64,000 nt of DNA from Gammaproteobacteria bacterium (lineage in GTDB: Bacteria; Pseudomonadota; Gammaproteobacteria; SURF-13): assembly GCA_030680605.1 (NCBI GenBank), contig JAUXUQ010000013.1:1-64000 (forward strand). The letters run 5' to 3'. The position numbers and the translations under genes are program-made. A model generated the notes under the pieces. The model had not been told where the DNA came from. It did not search any database and saw only the letters and a program-made list of their open reading frames with translations. Shown piece by piece: positions 17,204 to 24,418 of this stretch (positions within the stretch are counted from its first letter, which is position 1; every line of letters starts with the position of its first letter).

Positions 17204-17416
17204 TCATGCAGCCCCGCAGCCTGACCTGCATCCGGGCTCATCAACCCACAGTTGCAATAAATCCAATGCTGCTGCTTTAGCGCCATCAATGCCCTTGCCG
17301 TGCGTTGTCAAATCAAGCACAGGTATATGGGCGCAGCAATATCCTTCCGGCAGCGAAGGGTCGTTAACCCTCTCGTATAAAATGGAGTAGAGCATCACCA
17401 TCTCTGCCATTAGCAA
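17204..17416 (-). CDS. Small HicB-like protein (orphan)
   Basis: The 70-residue product fits the HicB antitoxin-like pattern: a short strand (MLYSILYERV), EGYCCAHIPVLDLTTHGKG with the G-Y-x-A-x-x-P-x-L spacing, then an amphipathic helix DGAKAAALDLLQLWVDE. No HicA-like partner is adjacent. It sits next to a deleted copy of the porin locus, as the intact hicAB pair sits next to the intact porin, so it may be a leftover of a duplicated segment. ATG codons at residues 1, 4 and 7 are all possible starts. Confidence 0.45.
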   Translation of the reverse strand: MLMAEMVMLYSILYERVNDPSLPEGYCCAHIPVLDLTTHGKGIDGAKAAALDLLQLWVDEPGCRSGCGAA

Positions 17417-17480
17417 TGGGCATAGTGTACATCATACAAAATTGCAGGCGCGCATAAAAAACGGGCGCCCGAAACGAGGC
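17417..17480. other. Relic of the porin downstream flank, porin gene deleted
   Basis: This stretch parallels 21436-21550 downstream of the porin gene: GGGCA..AGTGTA, ACATCATAC, AAATTG, then CATAAAAAACGGGCGCC from the terminator. In the intact locus the porin gene follows; here the sequence passes straight to the dispersed hairpin repeat that lies on the other side of the porin at 22814. Confidence 0.65.
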
Positions 17481-17549
17481 AGGCCGGATCAAGCGTAGCG
17501 GAGCCGACGCCTGGTTTGTCGGTTCCGCCTTCGGCTTGAACCGACCTGC
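17481..17549. repeat. Dispersed hairpin repeat, copy 1
   Basis: About 70 bp with terminal complementary arms (AGGCCGG / CCGACCT) and the shared core GGATCAAGCGTAGCGGA. Copies 2 and 3 are at 22814-22885 and 23483-23555. It contains no gene. Confidence 0.85.
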
Positions 17550-17629
17550 AACCACGCCTCAGCTCGAGCACGATCACCCGGTGAACAATCCGCAGTGATG
17601 TGCAATAATGCGGCTGACCACACACAACC

Positions 17630-19012
17630 ATGACCCAGTTCCTCAGCCATCTCCCGCACATCCTCTGGCCGGCCGCGCCCAGTCCGGCGGGGGCGCAATT
17701 GCTGGCGCTGCTGTTTCAACTGCAGGACAGCCAATGGTGGCCGGCAAACAAACTGGAAGCCGGGCAGTTCCGGCAATTGCACGGGCTGCTGGCCCATGCC
17801 TGGGAAACCATCCCCTTCTATAGAGACCGGCTAACGGCGGCCGGCTTTCATCCTGATCACCCCTTGAAGCGCAAGCAGTGGCAACGCCTTCCCATCCTCA
17901 CCCGGAGCGAGGTTCAGGCCGCCGGGGAGGCGCTGTTCTGCCCCCGACCCCCCGACACCCACCTGCCCCTGCACCGCATCAGCACCTCCGGCTCCACGGG
18001 CAAGCCCATTACCGTACAAGGCACGGCGGTCACCCAGCAATTCCGTTCCGCCTTCGGCCTGCGTGACCATCTCTGGCAGCAGCGCGATTTCGGGGCCAAG
18101 CTCGCCGCCATCCGCGGCATCCACGACCCGGCCAAGCAGGGCGGCCACCAGCGGCACCCATCCTGGGCCCTGCCCGTCGCCTTTGTCTTCGCCTCCGGCC
18201 CCGCCAGCCTGCTCGAGATTACCGCTCCCATCGCCACCCAGGCCGACTGGCTGCTGCGCGAGGCGCCCGCCTATTTATTAACCTACCCCACCAACGCCCT
18301 GGCCCTGGCCGAACACTTTCTCGGCCACGGTTTGTCCCTGCCCTCATTGCGCCAGGTTCAAACCATTGGCGAAAGCCTCCCTGACAATCTGCGCTAGGCC
18401 TGCCGCGCGGCCTGGGGAGTGGATGTGGTGGACGTCTACAGCACCCAGGAGACGGGTATGCTGGCGCTACAGTGTCCGGAACACCCGCATTACCACGTGC
18501 AATCGGAGGGGATGCTGCTGGAAGTGCTGACCGATGACGGGCACCCCTGCCAGCCCGGCGAGGTTGGCCGGGTGGTGGTCACCCCGCTGCACAATTTCGC
18601 CACACCCCTCATCCGTTACGAGCTGGGGGACTACGCCGAGGTCGGCGCGCCGTGCGCCTGCGGCCGCGGCCTGCCGGTGCTCACGCGCATTCTGGGGCGC
18701 AGCCGCAACATGGTGCGGCTGCCCGATGGCAGCCGGCACTGGCCGAAGACCGGTTACGGAGCCTGGATGGGCATTGCCCCCATCAAGCAGTTTCAGTTGG
18801 TGCAGAAAACGCTGCATCACGTCGAGGCCAGACTGGTGATGCCGCGCCGCTTGCTGCCGGACGAAGAGGGCAAACTGACCACCATCCTCCAGCAAACGCT
18901 CGGCTACCCCTTCTCCATTACCTATTCCTACCCGGCGGAGATAGCAAGGAGCGCCGGCGGAAAGTTCGAGGACTTCATCTCCGAAGTGGCTGCGGGCGCG
19001 GCCACGCCCTGA
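17630..19012 (+). pseudogene. CapK/PaaK-family adenylate-forming enzyme, copy 3, with in-frame amber codon
   Basis: The full-length frame would give about 460 residues with all family landmarks: SGSTGKPITV, YSTQETGMLALQCPEHPHY, LIRYELGDYAEVG, CACGRGLPV and SAGGKFEDF. It is interrupted by one TAG at 18395-18397, between LPDNLR and ACRAAWGVDVVDVYS. The frame is the same on both sides, so this is a nonsense change and not a frameshift; CAG to TAG would explain it. Both halves remain free of other defects, which suggests the change is recent, a sequencing error or read through. It stands alone on the plus strand, opposite the oxygenase block. Confidence 0.85.
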
Positions 19013-19080
19013 CCTTCAATGATCGACAGCTATCGTATTATGAGGCGGGGGCTTTTGTGCCTTCGGGCGGCATGCGTGCA
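19002..19080 (+). pseudogene. Relic of the methyltransferase gene, internal part deleted
   Basis: Bases 19002-19033 match 8735-8766 with one mismatch (the start of the methyltransferase gene plus 16 nt before it). After a short unmatched stretch, GGGGCTTTT.T..CTTCG.GC at 19037-19058 resembles the end of the same gene (9472-9494). The rest, more than 700 bp, is missing. Confidence 0.7.
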
Positions 19081-19145
19081 GCCGGCGTAGCGTGCCCTGA
19101 CTTAATCAGAGGTTCCTGAATCCCATGCGAGCCCCCGGCCCATGC

Positions 19146-20387
19146 TCATATGCCGCGGCCCAGCCAGTTTTCCACTGCTTCGTGTAGCGCCCGGAGCTTG
19201 CCGAACACTTCGCGCGTTTCACCGCCCCGCGTCGAGCCGTCCACCACGCCTATGCCGCCCCGCGCCAGGATAGTCCCGGGTTGCACTTCCACCGAGCGCA
19301 GGTTCAGGAAACCGCGAACGCTTCCGTCGGCATCCAGTCTGCCCACCATGCCGCCATAGAAACGCGGCGGACTCAGCACGAGTTCGAACTGCGCGGCGAG
19401 ATCTTCCGGATAAGATACAAACGGGGGAAATGCGCGTTCGAGCAACGCCACGCCATCCAGGCAGGTCGAGAGCGCGCCCTCGACGCGGCTCCACAGGTGG
19501 CGCACATACCGCAAGCGCCTGATCCTGCGCTCAAACGTAACTCGCACGCTGCCCGGGAGACAGACCGAATACGCGAATGCAAGCGCGCGCTCGAGCGCCG
19601 CGGCATGTTCGCGCCGCTCTTTGGCCGACGCAAGAAGCTCCGTCTCCAGCGCCGCATCAAATTCGGCATCCGGATGCACAGGTCGCGTCCCCGCCACTGC
19701 ATCGAGGCGCAATAGCCCTCGTTCTGATTCGACTACATTCTCCGGGCTGGCGCCGAGCGATACGACCTCGCCCGGCAACTCCAGCCAATGAAACGCGGGC
19801 GCGTCAGGCTCGGACGCGGCCAGCAGCCAGGCAAGCTCCAGAGCATCCAGCGAAGCATCCACGGCGCGGCGGAACCCGCGCGTCACCAGGAGCTTGCCCG
19901 GACGTCCCTGCACAAGCGCGATTGCATGTTCCAGCTTCGCCGCAAAGGCATCGTCCGGCTCAGTCTCCCAGCCGGTCATGAGCTGTTGCGAAACGGGCTG
20001 GCATGCGGGGGGAGCGGTACCCGGCGCGGCCAGCGCCGCGTCTACTATCGCCTTGAGGCCGGATGTCGGCGCGCCATGGAAGACAGCGCGGGCGCCGGAG
20101 GCGTCGAAGCGCAGCTCGACGAGCGGACGCACGCATAGCGCGCGGGCCGGTTCTCGACCGCCCGGGGCAGCCTCCGAGCCGAATAGGAAGAACGCGGGCT
20201 TGCGTCCGGCGCGCAGCGCGCTGAAAAACCCCGCGCCGTCGTGCGATACCCGCCCGGCGGCGTCTTCCCTGGCTGCGGCGCCGACCCATATCGTATTGAG
20301 TTCGCGCGAGTGGAGCAGATACGTCGGTCCGCCCAACATGCGCAGTGCCCGGCAAGCGGCGAAGGCATGGGCTGGGTCTATGCTCAT
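19146..20387 (-). CDS. Chorismate-utilising enzyme (anthranilate/isochorismate/salicylate synthase family)
   Basis: The 413-residue protein has the chorismate-binding fold of TrpE, PabB and EntC. Visible are GASPENVV, AGTRPVHPD, the KERREH element, YGGMVGRLDADG and LARGGIGVVDGS near the C-terminus. It differs from the canonical TrpE at 31885-33435: the metal-binding element is LLASAKERREH where TrpE has [11 protein letters not shown]. No glutamine amidotransferase is next to it, so ammonia-dependent anthranilate synthesis is less likely than formation of isochorismate, salicylate or a related acid. It may supply an aromatic acid to the CapK-type enzymes, but this is inference from proximity. 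Confidence 0.8.
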   Translation of the reverse strand: MSIDPAHAFAACRALRMLGGPTYLLHSRELNTIWVGAAAREDAAGRVSHDGAGFFSALRAGRKPAFFLFGSEAAPGGREPARALCVRPLVELRFDASGARAVFHGAPTSGLKAIVDAALAAPGTAPPACQPVSQQLMTGWETEPDDAFAAKLEHAIALVQGRPGKLLVTRGFRRAVDASLDALELAWLLAASEPDAPAFHWLELPGEVVSLGASPENVVESERGLLRLDAVAGTRPVHPDAEFDAALETELLASAKERREHAAALERALAFAYSVCLPGSVRVTFERRIRRLRYVRHLWSRVEGALSTCLDGVALLERAFPPFVSYPEDLAAQFELVLSPPRFYGGMVGRLDADGSVRGFLNLRSVEVQPGTILARGGIGVVDGSTRGGETREVFGKLRALHEAVENWLGRGI

Positions 20388-20457
20388 GCCTGCCGCAGCG
20401 ATGTCACTTTTACCATCGCTACCTTCATAACCCCCATCATCGCTCTTGTTTCCATCC

Positions 20458-20486
20458 GGCGCATTACGGCTCGCGCCTAATGCGCC
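20458..20486. repeat. Palindromic intergenic element
   Basis: Nine-base perfect arms GGCGCATTA / TAATGCGCC enclose an 11-nt loop. The sequence resembles widely seen proteobacterial intergenic palindromes of the GGGCGCATTA type. It lies upstream of the chorismate-enzyme gene. The rest of 20388-20612 shows no gene. Confidence 0.6.
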
Positions 20487-20612
20487 CTACGCTGCTGACC
20501 CCTTTGTTCTGTGTTCTGTGTTTAGCTAGACCTGACCCTCACGGTCCATCACGGCTCACGGCCAGGTGCTTCACGGCAAGACGGTATCTGACCCTGTGTT
20601 CTCGTGGCAACT

Positions 20613-20807
20613 TCAGGCAGCAAGGCCGGGTGGAATGTGAATCGGCAATAAATGGGCCGCCTTGGCGTCGAGCACCGTGATCTCGCCAATTCCCGTTTCA
20701 GTCATGCCGACATTTACGTTCCAGCCGTGGGAGATGTCTTTGATGATCTTTTCGCTGCTGAATTTAATAAACAGGATGTCGCCTTTTTCATCGTAGCTGA
20801 TATCCAT
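20613..20807 (-). CDS. DUF2283-family small protein
   Basis: The 64-residue product (MDISYDEKGDILFIKF...) has the DUF2283 pattern: an initial beta strand with YDxxxDxLxI, then IGEITVLDAKAAHLLP. Function is unknown; such genes often sit beside toxin-antitoxin genes. It lies 22 nt downstream of hicB on the same strand and may be cotranscribed. Confidence 0.75.
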   Translation of the reverse strand: MDISYDEKGDILFIKFSSEKIIKDISHGWNVNVGMTETGIGEITVLDAKAAHLLPIHIPPGLAA

Positions 20808-20829
20808 GATTCACTCCACTAATAAGGGA

Positions 20830-21045
20830 TTAGGCGGCACGAACTTCGACATATTCAATAGCGGATGAAGGCTCGGGGATAGGCAGGCCTTCCTCTTGCA
20901 AACCCTCTATATGGAACTCTATGGCTTCCTGGATTAACTTCACTACCTCAGCCCTTGTTTCGCCTGCGGCCACACAGCCCGGCAAGTCGGGAACATAAGC
21001 GCCATAGCTGGTAGGGCCCTTTTCTAAAATAACCATGTAACGCAT
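20830..21045 (-). CDS. hicB: HicB-type antitoxin
   Basis: The 71-residue protein has the partial RNase H-like fold of HicB: MRYMVILEKGPTSYGAYVPDLPGCVAAGET, then helix VVKLIQEAIEFHIEGL. It is expected to bind and neutralise HicA and repress the operon. It starts 15 nt after the hicA stop codon, in the usual toxin-first order of hicAB. Confidence 0.85.
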   Translation of the reverse strand: MRYMVILEKGPTSYGAYVPDLPGCVAAGETRAEVVKLIQEAIEFHIEGLQEEGLPIPEPSSAIEYVEVRAA

Positions 21046-21060
21046 AGATTCGACCTCCGC

Positions 21061-21246
21061 TTATTTTAAGCCAGCTTGCTTGAGTATGCTATTCAGGGTG
21101 CCGGGTGGCACATCCACGCCAGGCTTGCCGGAAACAGTAACTTTACCGGATTTGCCAGGATGTTTGAACTGACGGTGACTGCCACGTGTTTTTACGAGTC
21201 GCCAGCCATCCGTTTCCAGCATTTTCAGAACATCCTTAACTTTCAT
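21061..21246 (-). CDS. hicA: HicA-type mRNA interferase toxin
   Basis: The 61-residue protein MKVKDVLKMLETDGWRLV continues with KTRGSHRQFKHPGK, in which the His of GSHRQF is the catalytic residue of HicA's dsRNA-binding-like fold, and GTLNSILKQAGL. HicA cleaves mRNA and tmRNA when free of HicB. I prefer the ATG at 21246; the open frame runs on to 21279 with non-HicA sequence. Confidence 0.85.
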   Translation of the reverse strand: MKVKDVLKMLETDGWRLVKTRGSHRQFKHPGKSGKVTVSGKPGVDVPPGTLNSILKQAGLK

Positions 21247-21579
21247 AGTGAAATTATACACTCTGAGAGTTGTGGACATAGTTCGATCAGTAGGGCTACC
21301 ACCGAGGGCCGCGATTCATGCGGATGAAACAGGGTACGGAGCGGCGGCCTGATGGCGTTGATCGTGCGCATGGCGCACGCTACGTTTACTCTCGATTGAA
21401 TCGTAGACTGAACACAGGGCGCCGTGTCCTTTATGGGCAGTGAGTGTAGTTTACATCATACCAAATTGTAAAACGCGCAGTCGCTCTTACGCATCCATGC
21501 GTCCGCGACATTCGCACATCCCTGTGCAGCATAAAAAAACGGGCGCCGAAGCGCCCGTTCAAACAACTTTTTCTTATTA
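21247..21579. other. Intergenic region between hicA and the porin gene
   Basis: It contains the hicAB promoter region at its left end and the porin terminator at its right end (listed separately). A GTGCGCATGGCGCAC hairpin is at about 21365-21379. I see no gene. Confidence 0.5.
21533..21559 (-). terminator. Rho-independent terminator of the porin gene
   Basis: Read on the minus strand, ACGGGCGC and GCGCCCGT form an 8-bp stem with a 4- to 5-nt loop, followed by seven T. It starts about 20 nt after the porin stop codon. Confidence 0.88.
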
Positions 21580-22641
21580 TTAGAAGCTGTGCTTGATGCC
21601 CACTTCGAACCCGTTATTAAACTGAGTTTCAGTGTACGTCCACGTACCCACCAAGTCATCATCCAGGCTATAGCTAGAGCTTTCCTTTGACATGTTCTTG
21701 CCATCGGCGTACAGGGCGAACAGCGTGGTGCGCTTGGACAGCGAATGATCCAGACCCAGCGCCCACAGGCTTTGATCATCACCAAGATCGTTGCGGGCAT
21801 ACTGGGCTTTCAGGGTGTTGGCGCCGAATTTCTGCGCCAGGCCCAGCGACCAGGCGGTGACGTCATCGCCACCATTGTCGGTCCTTTCAATGATGCCGTT
21901 GACCGTGGTGTCGCCGAAGCTGTAGCCGACACCCACTTTATTGCCGTCGGTACCAGCATCGTTATCGGCATGCGCATAGGTCACGTACAGCGGGCCGTTG
22001 CTGTAATTAAACTGCGCGCCCCACGGGTTCGCGCCGCCATCCACGCCGTTTTCCGTGCCGTACTGCAAATGGCCGCTGAAGCCGTTCATGTTGGGCAGGA
22101 ACCAGATCACGGCATCGCCGATGCCGGAGTGGAACGCACCCAGGCCGTTGGTGACGGAACCACGGGCATCGCCGATGGTGTCGCCGAACAGCTCCAGACC
22201 GTCGGTGGCCGTCTTGTAAGGCTGGCCATGGGCGCCGAGGGCCACGGTGCCGAAGTTGCCTTGCAGACCGAGGTAGGCGTCCTTGTTAGGACCAAACAGC
22301 AGGTCGCTGCCGCCGCCGCCGCCCGCGTTACCGGTGACATTGACCCAGGTCTTCAACAGGAACACGGCCTTGAGGCCGTTGCCGAGGTTCTCCCAGCCGG
22401 AAATGGTCAGATCCGAACCGCCGGGGCTGACATCGCTGGCCCTGTCGCTACGGCTGTCTTCGCCGTAACCGTATTCATCATTGACGTAGTCATAGCTTGT
22501 CCAGTAGCTGTTGACTTTCGTTTTTACCGAGCTGACGGAGGCAGACAAATTGCCGCTGATGGTGACGTTGCCTTCGTCGGCCATGGCGTACGGGGCCGCC
22601 AGTGCGCCTGCAATGGCGACTGCAAGAAGTTTCTTATTCAT
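21580..22641 (-). CDS. Gram-negative trimeric porin
   Basis: The 353-residue precursor starts MNKKLLAVAIAGALAAPYAMA, a signal peptide with cleavage probably after AMA. The mature part begins with a beta strand (GNVTISGNLSASV) and shows alternating strands, glycine- and aspartate-rich loops, and a C-terminal FEVGIKHSF whose final Phe is the BAM recognition signal. It fits the general porin family of proteobacteria, a passive channel in the outer membrane. The chosen ATG at 22641 is preceded by AAGGAG; the open frame reaches 22713. Pieces of a second copy lie at 12317 and 17417. Confidence 0.88.
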   Translation of the reverse strand: MNKKLLAVAIAGALAAPYAMADEGNVTISGNLSASVSSVKTKVNSYWTSYDYVNDEYGYGEDSRSDRASDVSPGGSDLTISGWENLGNGLKAVFLLKTWVNVTGNAGGGGGSDLLFGPNKDAYLGLQGNFGTVALGAHGQPYKTATDGLELFGDTIGDARGSVTNGLGAFHSGIGDAVIWFLPNMNGFSGHLQYGTENGVDGGANPWGAQFNYSNGPLYVTYAHADNDAGTDGNKVGVGYSFGDTTVNGIIERTDNGGDDVTAWSLGLAQKFGANTLKAQYARNDLGDDQSLWALGLDHSLSKRTTLFALYADGKNMSKESSSYSLDDDLVGTWTYTETQFNNGFEVGIKHSF

Positions 22642-22813
22642 TCGTTTCTCCTTAAATCGAAGTTTCAATATTTGAAGTTTTAATATTTGGTGTCTATTGA
22701 CGTCAATGGACAAGCGAAACTTACCACCCCTTTAGCGCTTGTGCAACAGTTTTTCTTAAAAAAACTACAGTCCCTGCCGATATGTTGCTTTCATGCAACA
22801 TGCTTGGCGGCGA

Positions 22814-22885
22814 GGTAGGTCGGATCAAGCGTAGCGGATCCGACGTTTGGTGTGTCGGTTCCGCCTTCGGCTTGAACCGACCTGC
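22814..22885. repeat. Dispersed hairpin repeat, copy 2
   Basis: About 72 bp, with terminal arms GTAGGTCGG / CCGACCTGC. It shares GGATCAAGCGTAGCGGA and TTCGGCTTGAACCGACCTG with copy 1. It lies between the porin promoter region and the YoeB-like toxin gene. Confidence 0.9.
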
Positions 22886-22887
22886 GA

Positions 22888-23160
22888 TTACTTATCGTAG
22901 TGGAACCGGCACTGAGCGATGTAGATTACGCCCGCCTCGACGCGGTAGACCAGGCGATGTTCCTTGGTGATACGACGCGACCAGAAACCGGCCAGCGCAT
23001 GTTTGAGCGGCTCGGGTTTGCCGAGACCGGTAAACGGATTACACTTGATGTCGGCGATAAGGGCTTCGATACGTGTCGCGAGAGAAGGATCGCGCCTACG
23101 CCAGTAAGCGATATCCTCACGCGCGTGCCTTGACCACCAAACCTCAACGGCGACGGGCAA
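22888..23160 (-). CDS. YoeB/Txe-family toxin
   Basis: The 90-residue protein has the RelE-superfamily layout of YoeB: WWSRHAREDIAYWRRRDPSLATRIEALIADI, NPFTGLGKPEPLKH, then FWSRRITKEHRLVYRV and the terminal CRFHYDK. The GxGKPExLK and SRRIxxEHRLVY motifs are diagnostic and include the catalytic Glu/Arg/His residues of these ribosome-dependent mRNA interferases. It overlaps the upstream antitoxin gene by 17 nt on the same strand. Confidence 0.88.
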   Translation of the reverse strand: MPVAVEVWWSRHAREDIAYWRRRDPSLATRIEALIADIKCNPFTGLGKPEPLKHALAGFWSRRITKEHRLVYRVEAGVIYIAQCRFHYDK

Positions 23161-23383
23161 TCTCGGCCCCGATTTCCTTTGCCGCCGAACGCAGGCGCGC
23201 GGCGTTCTTCTTGCTGCCGAGAAGGTGCAGGGTTTCCTTCCAGGACTCGATCTCCTTCGCCAGAATAATCACCACGTCACGGCCGTCCTCGCGCGTGACC
23301 GTGACCGCCTCTTCGGCGTCAATGACGTCTTCGATCACCTTGTCTGGGTTTTTCCGGAAGCGTTTGTACGAGATAGCGCCCAT
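23144..23383 (-). CDS. Phd/YefM-type antitoxin
   Basis: The 79-residue protein (MGAISYKRFRKNPDKVIEDVIDAEEAVTVTRE...) has the Phd/YefM N-terminal fold with the TVTREDGRDVVII strand pair, and a helical C-terminal tail that would wrap the toxin. It precedes and overlaps the YoeB-like toxin gene. The ATG at 23383 is favoured; upstream in-frame sequence to 23434 is not conserved. Confidence 0.82.
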   Translation of the reverse strand: MGAISYKRFRKNPDKVIEDVIDAEEAVTVTREDGRDVVIILAKEIESWKETLHLLGSKKNAARLRSAAKEIGAEIARRR

Positions 23384-23688
23384 AGTGGTCTCCTGTCGCC
23401 AGCAAGTGTATACCCGATTGGGATGACGAGCCAACCCCTTGACCTCGCCATTTGTGAAGGTTGGACAGGGTAGCGAGGTAGAGGCAGGTCAAGATCAAGC
23501 GTAGCGGATCCGACGTTTGGTGTGTCGGTGCCGCCTGCGGCTTGAACCGACCTGTGATTCCAACCCAAGAACTGGCGGCCGAATAAATTCGGCCCTGCCA
23601 CAATTTTGCAGGTGCGAATTCATTCGCACCTTTAACCTGGACAACCCTCCGCTGCAATGCGCTGCGCTTCGCGCCCTGCGGGCTGGCT
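23384..23688. other. Intergenic region between two toxin-antitoxin loci
   Basis: It contains the promoter of the YefM-like gene and dispersed hairpin repeat copy 3. At 23584-23640 there is a further weak inverted repeat (GAATTCATTCGCAC against GGTGCGAATTC). No gene is evident. Confidence 0.5.
23483..23555. repeat. Dispersed hairpin repeat, copy 3
   Basis: About 73 bp, closely matching copy 2, with the shared AAGCGTAGCGGATCCGACG and GGTTTGGTGTGTCGG core elements. Its arms are GCAGGTC / GACCTG. Confidence 0.88.
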
Positions 23689-24102
23689 TTACTTGCCGGC
23701 CAAAGGCACACCGCAGTGGCGCGCGGCCAGGCGCAGCTTTTGGTCACGGGTGGCGAGCGGCAGGCCTTCACGCAGGGCGAGATCGAGGTAGGAGGCATCG
23801 TAAGCGGAGAGCTTGTGTTCGCGCGCGAGGGGCAGAATTTTATGCAGGGTGTAATCCAGCCGGGCTGCGTCTACCTTTATCTCCAACCCTTTCAGCAGTT
23901 CAGCAAAGTAGGCCGCATCGGCTTCGCTGAGACGGTTTTTACGTTCAGCGACTATCAGGCCATTTGCCACCTCCAAAGGCCAGATGCCGGGCACCAGTGC
24001 TTCACCTGTTTTCAGGGATTGCAGGATCGCAATGGCATGGCTGTCCCGTTCATCCTCAAAGGCCCAGGACAGTGTCACTGAGCAGTCGAGCACAAAACGC
24101 AC
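23689..24102 (-). CDS. VapC-type PIN-domain ribonuclease toxin
   Basis: The 137-residue protein has the acidic quartet of PIN domains: Asp6 (VLDCSV), Glu44 (LEVANGL), Asp102 (SAYDASYLDLA) and Asp120 (LATRDQKL). VapC toxins usually cut tRNA or rRNA. The start is GTG at 24102, overlapping the antitoxin TAG by one base (TAGTG), so translation is coupled to the antitoxin. Confidence 0.9.
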   Translation of the reverse strand: MRFVLDCSVTLSWAFEDERDSHAIAILQSLKTGEALVPGIWPLEVANGLIVAERKNRLSEADAAYFAELLKGLEIKVDAARLDYTLHKILPLAREHKLSAYDASYLDLALREGLPLATRDQKLRLAARHCGVPLAGK

Positions 24103-24341
24103 TATTCGCGACCCTCGTCGATCATTTCCCGTAGTGACAGGCCGCCCAGACGCTTCCCTTTGCTGAAGGCCAATAGCTGCTTGATGACTTCCCCCACATC
24201 AGGCCGCTCCCCGCTGGGCACGGGAACAAGCTGGGCAACGGGCGCTCCGTGCCGGGTTATGGTAATCTTTTCCCCCTGTTCGACTTTATCCAGCAGGCGG
24301 GACAAATGGGTTTTGGCTTCAAAGGCACCGACGGTTTTCAT
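24102..24341 (-). CDS. Phd/VapB-type antitoxin
   Basis: The 79-residue protein ([41 protein letters not shown]) has the Phd/YefM DNA-binding fold, then a C-terminal toxin-binding tail ending in [12 protein letters not shown]. It is the partner of the PIN toxin that follows. The ATG at 24341 is at the start of the conserved domain; the open frame runs on to 24509 with unrelated sequence. Confidence 0.88.
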   Translation of the reverse strand: MKTVGAFEAKTHLSRLLDKVEQGEKITITRHGAPVAQLVPVPSGERPDVGEVIKQLLAFSKGKRLGGLSLREMIDEGRE

Positions 24342-24356
24342 GCCACATCCTTCCGG

Positions 24357-24385
24357 TTGGTCTAGTTGGTCAACCAGTTTATAAT
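24357..24385 (+). promoter_or_regulatory. Candidate sigma-70 promoter for the SEC-C gene
   Basis: TTGGTC (24357-24362) and a perfect TATAAT (24380-24385) are separated by 17 bp. The TTG start of the SEC-C gene is 33 nt further on. The region also holds TGGTCAACCA, which could be an operator half for the divergent antitoxin gene. Confidence 0.6.
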
Positions 24386-24418
24386 GATCCTGCCTGTTGT
24401 CAAGCCAGCGAGGTTCGC

